Assembly: GCA_017449135.1 (NCBI GenBank)
Contig: JAFSKE010000041.1
Span: forward strand, 34,326-98,325
From: Synergistaceae bacterium
GTDB taxonomy: Bacteria > Synergistota > Synergistia > Synergistales > Aminobacteriaceae
Direction: 5' to 3'
Length of the DNA: 64,000 bases
The position numbers were made by a program, and so were the translations under genes. Of this stretch, positions 26,296 to 33,414 are shown in pieces (positions within the stretch are counted from its first letter, which is position 1; each line of letters starts with the position of its first letter). A model generated the notes under the pieces. That model was not told the origin of the DNA and searched no databases. It saw only the letters and a program-made list of their open reading frames with translations.

Positions 26296-26663
26296 TCAGT
26301 ATTGATGAAATGGCAAAGGCTGTTGTTGAAAATCTTGATAAATACAAGAACTTAGCCGCTGATGAGCTGAAAAAAGCCGTTAAGAGCGCGGCTAAAACAG
26401 TTATTAGCGAAATTAAGGAACACGCTCCCGTCAAAACGGGCACATATGCTAAATCTTGGAAAAGTAAGACGACATCAGAAAATGCCTCGAGTATTTCAAT
26501 AACTGTGCATAGTCCCAAACGTTACATGCTGGCACATCTCTTAGAAAAAGGTCATGCCAAGCGGGGCGGAGGGCGGGTTAAGGCATTTCCTCATATTGCG
26601 CCGGCAGAAGAGAAGGGGGCAGAGCAGCTGGAGAGAGACATTAAGGCGGCATTAAAAGCATGA
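26292..26663 (+). CDS. HK97 gp10-like tail-completion protein
   Basis: 123 aa. HAPVKTGTYAKSWK...HLLEKGHAKRGGGRVKAFPHIAPAEE is the HK97-gp10 signature. Starts in the 4-bp overlap with the adaptor gene and ends in a 4-bp overlap with the next. Confidence 0.93.
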   Translation: MISIDEMAKAVVENLDKYKNLAADELKKAVKSAAKTVISEIKEHAPVKTGTYAKSWKSKTTSENASSISITVHSPKRYMLAHLLEKGHAKRGGGRVKAFPHIAPAEEKGAEQLERDIKAALKA

Positions 26664-27001
26664 CGTATGAAGACATAACCGCTATGCTTGAGGAGGTCGG
26701 GCTTCCTCTTGCGTATGATCATTTTCAAGAAGGTGAAGCTCCAGCTCCGCCGTTCTTGATTTTTTTGTTCCCGAGATCAGATAATCTTTCCGCTGACGGT
26801 AATGTTTATCAGAAGATTGACGAGCTTAATGTTGAGCTTTACACGGATTTGAAACAGCCTGATGTGGAAAGAAAGGTTGAGGCCGTGCTTGATGAGCACG
26901 ATATTTTTTATAATAAAACTGAAGTATGGATTCCCGAAGAGAAGCTGTACGAGGTAGTTTACACAACGGAGGTGTTAATTAATGCCGACAACGACGGCTG
27001 A
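26660..27001 (+). CDS. Tail terminator/completion protein
   Basis: 113 aa. PFLIFLFPRSDNLSADGNVYQKIDELNVELYTDLKQPDVERKVEAVL matches the small tail-completion family next to gp10. Overlaps the tail-tube gene by 20 bp. Confidence 0.85.
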   Translation: MTYEDITAMLEEVGLPLAYDHFQEGEAPAPPFLIFLFPRSDNLSADGNVYQKIDELNVELYTDLKQPDVERKVEAVLDEHDIFYNKTEVWIPEEKLYEVVYTTEVLINADNDG

Positions 27002-27167
27002 TAATAAGATTAAGTTTAATCTGAAGAATGTGCACGTAGCTATTTTAACGAAGAGCGATCAAGGTGAATATACATATGCTACGCCGGTTGCTCTTCCAGG
27101 CGCAGTGAATATGTCGATGGAGGCACAGGGTGAATCAACACCGTTTTACGCGGATGGCATAGTTTAT
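26982..27167 (+). CDS. Major tail tube protein, exon 1
   Basis: Codons 1-62, ending ...FYADGIVY. The family (phi13-type major tail protein) continues here with an aromatic residue and then ..SN.GYEGDLE, which is found only 353 bp downstream. Read through, the unspliced frame stops at 27242 after 24 unrelated residues. With exon 2 (27521-27928) it gives a 197-aa protein, the normal length. ATG at 26982 overlaps the previous gene by 20 bp. Confidence 0.88.
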
Positions 27168-27520
27168 CAAGCAGGTAAGCGTATAGGGAAACTTGTATGT
27201 TGTAAACAGCATGAATTGCTGGAATACCCCAAAGCCGTATAAACGCAGAGCGTTGCAAAAGCAGAAAAAATTATACGGATGGCATAAGGTTAAATCCTAA
27301 GTGCTGAATAAAAACGGGTAATCAGCAGCCAAGCCTCTCGCAATGCGGAGGAAGGTTCAACGACTATCCCTCACGAGGGGAGTACAGCCAAGCGGCTGGA
27401 AGTGTGCTGGCCTAAGTCGCAATGTGCGATATGGAAAAGATATAGTCTGTGCTTACGTGAAAGCGTAAGAAGTTCATAAGAGAACTGCATTAGGAGTAGC
27501 GGCCTAATGTGAACATTCAG
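27168..27520 (+). ncRNA. Group I intron, 353 nt, in the tail-tube gene
   Basis: The 5' exon ends in U (27167). The internal guide GUAAGC at 27175-27180 pairs with GUUUAU of the exon, giving the required U-G at the splice site (P1). Core elements follow: AATCAGCAGCCAAGCC near 27320, TTCAACGACTATCC (P7 5' strand, about 27356-27369) and GATATAGTC (P7 3' strand, about 27440). P9 is a perfect 7-bp hairpin with GAAA loop (27452-27469). The intron ends in G at 27520. No ORF inside. Removal fuses two frames into one family-length protein. Confidence 0.9.
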
Positions 27521-27928
27521 TATAGGTCCGTGTCAAACTTAGGTTACAGCGGTGATCTTGAAATTGCCCTTGTAACTGATTGGTTCAGAGAGCATATTCT
27601 TAAAGAAACAAAAGATGCTAACGGCGTATTCATCGAAACAAATTTAGATCCGACACCCGTATATTTCGCTCTATTATTTGAGTTTGACGGAGATCAGTAT
27701 TCAATCAGGCATATTTTATATAACTGCTCTGTCAGCACTCGTCCTAATTTGGAAAGTTCAACAAAAGAGGACACAATAGAGCCAGGCACGGAGACATTAT
27801 CAATCAGTGCTGATGCACGTGATGACGGATTAATCAAAGCGAAAAGCGGCAAGGATACTAATAGCACTGTTTATCAGAATTGGTATCAGAGCGTTTATAT
27901 TCCTACAGATGCGGAACCAGAAGGTTAG
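27521..27928 (+). CDS. Major tail tube protein, exon 2
   Basis: 135 codons after splicing, starting YRSVSNLGYSGDLEIALVTDWF, which is the second half of the phi13-type tail protein. An in-frame ATG occurs inside the intron 12 bp upstream but without a ribosome binding site, so independent expression is unlikely. The C-terminal DTNSTVYQNWYQSVYIP is typical of the family. Confidence 0.88.
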   Translation, partial: YRSVSNLGYSGDLEIALVTDWFREHILKETKDANGVFIETNLDPTPVYFALLFEFDGDQYSIRHILYNCSVSTRPNLESSTKEDTIEPGTETLSISADARDDGLIKAKSGKDTNSTVYQNWYQSVYIPTDAEPEG

Positions 27929-27934
27929 AGAAAC

Positions 27935-27964
27935 AGCGGGGCCTTTTTAGCCCTGCTATTTTTT
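27935..27964 (+). terminator. Intrinsic terminator after the tail-tube gene
   Basis: AGCGGGGC (27935-27942) with GCCCTGCT (27950-27957), then a T-rich tract. As after the capsid gene, it follows a highly expressed structural gene. Confidence 0.8.
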
Positions 27965-27975
27965 AGGAGGTTAAT

Positions 27976-28341
27976 ATGTTAGAGAAGACAGTTAAAGTTG
28001 GCGATAAGGAAGTAACGTTCAGAAGTTCAGCAGCAATCCCGCGTTTGTACAGAATAAAGTTCAAGAGGGACATTTTCAGGGATTTGACGAAGCTGGAGCA
28101 GTCATACAAGGACAAGGGGTCGAAAGACTTTGAAATTGCCGACCTTGAAATTTTCGAGAATGTGGCGTACATCATGGCACTTCATGCTGATCCAAATATC
28201 CCGAAGACAATAGATGAATGGCTGGATCAGTTTGAGATGTTCAGCATTTACCAGATACTGCCTGAGATATTAGAGTTGTGGGGAGCTAATTTATTCACAG
28301 ATATTGAAGCAAAAAAAGCCGAAGCACCACAAGAGAATTAA
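27976..28341 (+). CDS. Tail assembly chaperone, short form (gpG-like)
   Basis: 121 aa. Conserved features of the chaperone: VKVGDKEVTFRSSAAIPRLYRIKFKRDIF, an acidic middle, WLDQFEMFSIYQILPEILELWGANL. Located between the tail tube and tape measure. The last codons contain a slip site (28311-28317) that allows a -1 frameshift into a second frame to give the longer form. ATG follows TTAGGAGG. Confidence 0.9.
   Translation: MLEKTVKVGDKEVTFRSSAAIPRLYRIKFKRDIFRDLTKLEQSYKDKGSKDFEIADLEIFENVAYIMALHADPNIPKTIDEWLDQFEMFSIYQILPEILELWGANLFTDIEAKKAEAPQEN
28311..28317 (+). promoter_or_regulatory. Programmed -1 frameshift slip site (A7)
   Basis: Frame-0 codons GCA-AAA-AAA-GCC contain A-AAA-AAA, a permissive slippery heptamer. 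Slipping back one base continues into an open frame of 61 codons to TAG at 28500. The position, eight codons before the zero-frame stop, matches the G/GT frameshift of siphovirus tail chaperones. Confidence 0.85.
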
Positions 28342-28502
28342 CAACTCCGCTTTTTCTCTTGCGGTGCTTGGAGGTAGGTTTGGGCATTCAGGATTTGGAT
28401 TATTTGACAATCGGCCTAATCATCGACCTTTGGAATGAAAAGGGCAATGACAGCAAAAAATATCCGATACAAGCGACTCAAGCAGATTTTGATAATTTTT
28501 AG
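28317..28502 (+). CDS. T extension of the tail assembly chaperone (-1 frame)
   Basis: Read only after frameshifting; product 114 + 61 = 175 aa. The sequence LTTPLFLLRCLEVGLGIQ, DLDYLTIGLIIDLWNEK and ATQADFDNF is the conserved gpT-type domain that recruits the tape measure. It has no start codon or ribosome binding site of its own. Confidence 0.85.
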   Translation, partial: SRSTTRELTTPLFLLRCLEVGLGIQDLDYLTIGLIIDLWNEKGNDSKKYPIQATQADFDNF

Positions 28503-28540
28503 CCAGTTATCAAGCTATTTCAGCATAAGGAGGTGAGATA

Positions 28541-28600
28541 TTGGCCACTACGATTTTAGAAAAAATAAACAAAACTGAGGTTAAAATAAGAAATGGTTAA
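28541..28600 (+). CDS. Possible 19-aa leader ORF before the tape measure
   Basis: TTG preceded by AAGGAGGTGA, the strongest ribosome binding site nearby, opens 19 codons ending TAA at 28598-28600, overlapping the tape-measure ATG by 8 bp in another frame. The tape-measure ATG itself has only a weak site. It could be a coupling leader; no family recognised. Confidence 0.3.
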   Translation: MATTILEKINKTEVKIRNG

Positions 28601-29246
28601 TATAAAAGGCATAACAGTTGAGATTAATGGGGACGTAACAGGGCTCGATAAGGCACTTTCTTCCGTCAACAAAACTATCGTTGATACCCAAAAACAACTC
28701 AAGGACGTTCAGCGATTATTAAAACTCGATCCGAGCAGTACAGTACTTCTTTCTCAGAAGCAAGACCTATTGAAGGAAAAGATTACAGCGACTAAAGATA
28801 AGCTGGATACGCTAAAAACTGCTCAAGAGCAGGCAAAACGTCAATTTGAGTCCGGTGATTTGGGCAAGGATAAATATGATGCTCTCCGGCGTGAGATTAT
28901 CTCAACTGAAGAAGAACTAAAGAAGCTCGCTAAAGAATCTGCAAATGCAAATACGGCTCTTAACAAAATGAGTACCGTAGGCAGCACAATGCAGAACATC
29001 GGAAAGTCATTAACCTCTACAGGCCGAACTCTCACAATGAGAGTTACAGCTCCGATTGTTGCACTCGGAACTGCCGCTGTAAAAACGGCTGCGGATTTTG
29101 ACTCTGAAATGAGCAAAGTCAGTGCAATATCAGGAGCTACGGGGGACGAATTTCAATCTCTGAGAGATAAAGCCCGTGAGATGGGCGCAAAGACTAAATT
29201 TTCAGCAACTGAAGCGGCGCAGGCTTTTTCGTATATGAGTATGGCT
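28593..29246 (+). CDS. Tape measure protein, exon 1
   Basis: Codons 1-218. It starts like tape measures (VNIKGITVEINGDVTGLDKALSSVNK), continues as a coiled coil to about residue 125, then the TP901 tape-measure domain (TAADFDSEMSKVSAISGATGDEFQSL...AAQAFSYMSMA). The domain breaks off after Ala218; the expected next residues GWKT appear at 29564. The unspliced frame ends at 29306. Confidence 0.88.
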
Positions 29247-29563
29247 CAATCGGGCCTTCCGCATAGAAATATGCGGTTAAAATCGGGGAAAATCGGTAAA
29301 AGCTAAACTGACAAGCACGCCAATACCGAGAGGGGCGTAAATCTGACGCTCTTTGTAACGCATAGAGGATGAGCGATAAAGAAAGCAAAAATTCCTCCAA
29401 GAGTCTCCGACACAGATAATTTATCTCGGTGTAACTATTAACCCACTGGGCACATAGTTACACTGCCAAACGTAGTCAGACTAAAACGTGGGTGAAAATA
29501 TATGCTGACCTTATGGGAAACCATAAGAAGTAAGGGATAAAAAGCCTTTACGATAACATAGTG
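29247..29563 (+). ncRNA. Second group I-type intron, 317 nt, in the tape-measure gene
   Basis: Exon 1 ends in U (29246) and the intron ends in G (29563), the group I rule. GGCC at 29253-29256 can pair with the exon end GGCU with U-G at the splice site (P1). GTCAG (about 29475) and CTGAC (about 29505) form a P7-like pair, immediately followed by a perfect 7-bp P9 hairpin with GAAA loop (29510-29527), as in the first intron. No ORF. Splicing joins ...YMSMA to GWKTGDML, the normal family sequence. The core is less canonical than in the first intron. Confidence 0.78.
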
Positions 29564-32500
29564 GGATGGAAGACCGGAGATATGCTCGACGGCATTGAGG
29601 GCATTATGAACCTTGCCGCAGCTTCCGGTGAAGATTTAGCCTTAACATCAGATATCGTAACAGATGCCTTAACAGCTTTCGGCTTAACCGCTAAAGACTC
29701 GGGACACTTTGCGGACATTTTAGCAGCGGCCTCGTCTAATGCAAACACAAACGTTTCAATGATGGGTACGACCTTCAGATACGCAGCTCCCATTGCAGGC
29801 GCATTAGGCTACGCCGCTGAAGACGTGGCTGTTGCAATAGGCCTCATGGCTAATTCGGGCATCAAAGCAGATATGGCAGGAACTTCTCTCCGAAAAATGA
29901 TGACAGAGCTGACAGGCGAAATTAAAATCAGCGGAAAATCGCTCGGAGATGTTACGGTTCAGACAACAAATGCAGACGGCTCAATGAGAAACCTCTCCGA
30001 CATTCTCACGGAATGCAGAGCGGCATTTGCAAAGCTCACAGATTCAGAAAAAGCACAGACCGCTGAAGCATTAGTCGGAAAAACTGCAATGTCAGGATTC
30101 CTTGCAATTATGAATGCAAGCGAAGCCGATGTTAATAAATTAACCTCAGCGGTCGATAATTGTGACGGCTCATCAAAGAAAATGGCTGAGACGATGCAGG
30201 ATAATTTGAACGGGCAGATTACAATTTTGAAGTCTGCGCTTCAGGAACTCGCAATTCAAATCGGCGATGCCCTGATGCCTTCAATTCGTAATATCGTCTC
30301 AAAAATTCAAGAATGGGTCATAAGCCTTCAGCAAATGGATCCGGAGACAAGGAACACAATTCTGAAAATCGCTGCTCTTGCTGCCGCTATAGGACCGCTG
30401 TTAATTGTCATAGGTTTATTGACAAATGCCATAGGAAGCGGAATTTCGGCTTTTGCTAGTTTAGGAAAAGGAATATTAACTTTTATAAAGCAGGCAGAGC
30501 TAGGAGTCGGGGCCGGCGGGAAATTCAAATCTGCCATCATGATGTTGAACGGGCCCATCGGAATTATTGTGGCTGCTATAGGTGTGCTCGTAGCTGCATT
30601 TATGCATCTCTGGGACGCAAACGAAGAGTTCAGAAAGGCCGTAACCAAGATATGGGACTCAGTAAAACTTAGGTTCGAGGCTCTGGTAGACAGAATTGGT
30701 GTACTTCTTGACGGATTAAAAGCCGCGTTTGATGTTGTGCTGAAGGCAATAGGAGTTGTATGGGACGGATTTTGTCAGTTACTTGCTCCTGTGATTGAAG
30801 GTGCTCTGAAATATGTCGCAACAGTTATAAATACAGTACTTGATGTTATTATTGATGTGTTTGATATATTCTGTGATTTATTCACTGGGAACTGGAGCGG
30901 CTTATGGCTTGATGTTCAGATGTTATTTCACGATATTTGGAACGGAGTAACAAGTCTTTTCAAAAATATATTGGATACATTGAAAGGACTTGCAGACGTT
31001 TTCTTAGGCTGGTTCGGAACAAACTGGCAGAATGTCTGGACGGGAATAGCCAATACATTTCAGGCTATTTGGAATGGGATAACGGCATTTTTCACGGGTG
31101 TTTGGAATGTACTGAAAACCGTTGTAACTACAGTTTTAAGTGCTATAAGCACTGCAATAACCGCAGGCTTTAACGCGATAAAAACTATTTTCACAACTAT
31201 CTGGACCGCAATTAAAGATAACTTATCATCCGTCTGGGAAGCCATTAAAAACATTGTGCAGGTCGGCATTATGTTTATTAAGGAATTATTCTCGGCAGCA
31301 GGACAGTTGTTGTTAGTGCCTTTCCAGTTTATCTGGGAAAATTGCAGAGGTATTGTTGAATCTGTATGGAACGCTATCAAGACAATAATTTCAACAGCTC
31401 TTACAGCAATACAGACGGTAATCACAACGGTCTGGAACGCAATTACCGCCGTAATCAGCACCGTTCTTACTGCCATAAGCTCAACGGTAACTACGATATG
31501 GAACGGGATAAAATCGTTCTTAGGCACTGTGATGACTGCCATTGCTACCGCTATTTCAGATAAATGGAACGCAATTAAGAAAAATCTCGACAGTCTCATC
31601 AATGCAATAAAGACTGGAATACTAACGGCGTGGGACGCGATAAAGACTTCAATCCTAGCTGGTCTTGATGCTGTAAGCACTAAAATCACTGAGATTTGGA
31701 CGGCTATTAAGGATTTTTTCGGCACAATCCTTAATGAGATAGAGAATGTTATAACATCAGCGTGGGACTCCATAAAAAGCTCTGTTATCAGCGTAACTAC
31801 CGCCATACAGCAAGCTCTCACAACGGCTTGGAATGCAATAAAGAAACTTCTTGGCACAATAACTGAAAGCATCAAGACTGTAATATCCGAAGCCTGGCAG
31901 GGAATAAGGGACGTAATACTTTCTGTTACTGACGCGATAAAGCAGAAACTTCAAACTGTCTGGACCGCAATAAAAACGCAGTTAGAAACAGTATCAACCG
32001 CGATTAAAGAAAGCATGAATACGGCTTGGACTGCCATAAAAGATACGATAGCCAATCTGCTCGGAGGCATTCAAGATAAAGTCAGAACGGTATGGAGCAA
32101 TATAACTTCGGCTATAGCAACGGCAGTATCAAAGGTTAAAGAAAAAATCGCATCCGGCTTTACGGCAGCTAAGGATACTGTGTACAATATTTTCGCGAGT
32201 ATCGGTTCCAAAATCAACTCCGTAATGGAAGCAGCTAAGAATAAAGTTCAGACTGCTATTGAGAAGATTAAGAGCTTTTTTAAGTTCTCTTGGTCACTGC
32301 CGAAATTAAAGTTACCTCACGTGAAGATAACCGGTAGATTCTCGCTCAGTCCGCCGTCTGTACCTCATTTCTCAATTCAATGGTACAAGAAAGCCATGGA
32401 GAACGGTATGATTCTCGATAGCCCGACAATTTTCGGAATGAAGGGAAATCAGCTGCTGGCTGGCGGAGAAGCTGGAAGTGAAGCTGTTGTAGGAACTCAG

Positions 32501-32680
32501 TCTTTAATGGAGATGATAAGGAATGCCGTGAATGCTGCCGGAGGAACTACAATTAACTATGGCGGAGTAAACATAAACGTCTATCAGAAAGAAAATCAGG
32601 ACATCAGGGCATTAGCTGATGAAATTGAATACCGAATAAACAATAACGTCATGAGAAGGAGGGCGGCCTACGGTACATGA
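29564..32680 (+). CDS. Tape measure protein, exon 2
   Basis: 1038 codons; spliced product 1256 aa. Completes the TP901 core (GWKTGDMLDGIEGIMNLAAASGEDL, AAASSNANTNVSMMGTTFRYAAPIAGALGY). Hydrophobic segments lie around DNA 30345-30600. About 30500-32250 consists of roughly 11-14-residue repeats built on W(N/D/T)AIK, typical for tape measures, whose repeat number sets tail length. The C-terminal part is globular (GEAGSEAVVGTQSLMEMIR). A GTG just before position 29564 could start translation but lacks a ribosome binding site. Confidence 0.9.
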   Translation, partial: GWKTGDMLDGIEGIMNLAAASGEDLALTSDIVTDALTAFGLTAKDSGHFADILAAASSNANTNVSMMGTTFRYAAPIAGALGYAAEDVAVAIGLMANSGIKADMAGTSLRKMMTELTGEIKISGKSLGDVTVQTTNADGSMRNLSDILTECRAAFAKLTDSEKAQTAEALVGKTAMSGFLAIMNASEADVNKLTSAVDNCDGSSKKMAETMQDNLNGQITILKSALQELAIQIGDALMPSIRNIVSKIQEWVISLQQMDPETRNTILKIAALAAAIGPLLIVIGLLTNAIGSGISAFASLGKGILTFIKQAELGVGAGGKFKSAIMMLNGPIGIIVAAIGVLVAAFMHLWDANEEFRKAVTKIWDSVKLRFEALVDRIGVLLDGLKAAFDVVLKAIGVVWDGFCQLLAPVIEGALKYVATVINTVLDVIIDVFDIFCDLFTGNWSGLWLDVQMLFHDIWNGVTSLFKNILDTLKGLADVFLGWFGTNWQNVWTGIANTFQAIWNGITAFFTGVWNVLKTVVTTVLSAISTAITAGFNAIKTIFTTIWTAIKDNLSSVWEAIKNIVQVGIMFIKELFSAAGQLLLVPFQFIWENCRGIVESVWNAIKTIISTALTAIQTVITTVWNAITAVISTVLTAISSTVTTIWNGIKSFLGTVMTAIATAISDKWNAIKKNLDSLINAIKTGILTAWDAIKTSILAGLDAVSTKITEIWTAIKDFFGTILNEIENVITSAWDSIKSSVISVTTAIQQALTTAWNAIKKLLGTITESIKTVISEAWQGIRDVILSVTDAIKQKLQTVWTAIKTQLETVSTAIKESMNTAWTAIKDTIANLLGGIQDKVRTVWSNITSAIATAVSKVKEKIASGFTAAKDTVYNIFASIGSKINSVMEAAKNKVQTAIEKIKSFFKFSWSLPKLKLPHVKITGRFSLSPPSVPHFSIQWYKKAMENGMILDSPTIFGMKGNQLLAGGEAGSEAVVGTQSLMEMIRNAVNAAGGTTINYGGVNINVYQKENQDIRALADEIEYRINNNVMRRRAAYGT

Positions 32681-33414
32681 TACACGAATTTATCTATAAC
32701 GGAATGAATAGCCGTGATTACGGTTTAAGAATTTCGGGCGAGGACACCTGGAGCCGTCCTCAGCCTGATGTAAGAAGGATACAGGTGCCAGGAAGGAACG
32801 GAGATTTAATTCAGCTCGGAAACAGGTATCAGAATTTGGATATAACATATCACTGCGGAATCATAAAAGATCTCCGCACAAATTTTGATGCTTTTAATGC
32901 GGCTCTGCTCTCTGATCCAGGCTATCACAGACTGGAAGATAGTTATCATCCCGAGTATTTCAGAATGGCCGTATTTGAGTCGGCATTAGAACCTGACGTA
33001 AAGCAGAAGGGCATTGTCGGAGAGGTTGATATAAAGTTTAATTGCAAACCGCAGTTGTTCTTGAAGTCGGGTGAGGTTGCGATACCAGTTGTAAATAACG
33101 GGACAATTTATAATCCTACTCCGTTTAACTCTCTGCCTAAGCTGATCTTTAATTTTCAGGCTTCACATCATGGCGGGAGCATTACGATTAATGGGGTAAC
33201 GATTTCAGTGCAGGATCCCGACACTGTTGATGAAATTGTCATTGACTGTGAAAAGCAGGATATTTACAAGAGAAATAACAGAATGAATATGAATAATTTA
33301 TTCACTCTTAGTAGCGGGGAATTTTTTGAGCTGAAGCCTGGCAGAAATCTGATCGAATTTACGGGGCTTTATTTGGGCATTCTGAATATAATCCCTAACT
33401 GGTGGATAGTATGA
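32677..33414 (+). CDS. Distal tail protein (Dit)
   Basis: 245 aa. FIYNGMNSRDYGLRISGE and RIQVPGRNGDLIQLGNRYQNLDITY are the Dit N-terminal barrel; the C-terminal half is a galectin-like fold. Forms the baseplate hub ring. ATGA overlap with the tape measure and with the next gene. Confidence 0.92.
   Translation: MIHEFIYNGMNSRDYGLRISGEDTWSRPQPDVRRIQVPGRNGDLIQLGNRYQNLDITYHCGIIKDLRTNFDAFNAALLSDPGYHRLEDSYHPEYFRMAVFESALEPDVKQKGIVGEVDIKFNCKPQLFLKSGEVAIPVVNNGTIYNPTPFNSLPKLIFNFQASHHGGSITINGVTISVQDPDTVDEIVIDCEKQDIYKRNNRMNMNNLFTLSSGEFFELKPGRNLIEFTGLYLGILNIIPNWWIV

Noticed and set aside
29247..29563. IS or group II intron as the reason for the tape-measure interruption
   Set aside because: No transposase, no terminal inverted repeats or target duplication, no group II GUGYG start; exon U and intron G boundaries fit group I.
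31060..31875. 271-codon open frame on the minus strand within the tape-measure gene
   Set aside because: Antisense shadow of the W(N/D)AIK repeats; the protein is low-complexity Ile/Val/Ala, without a ribosome binding site or family features.
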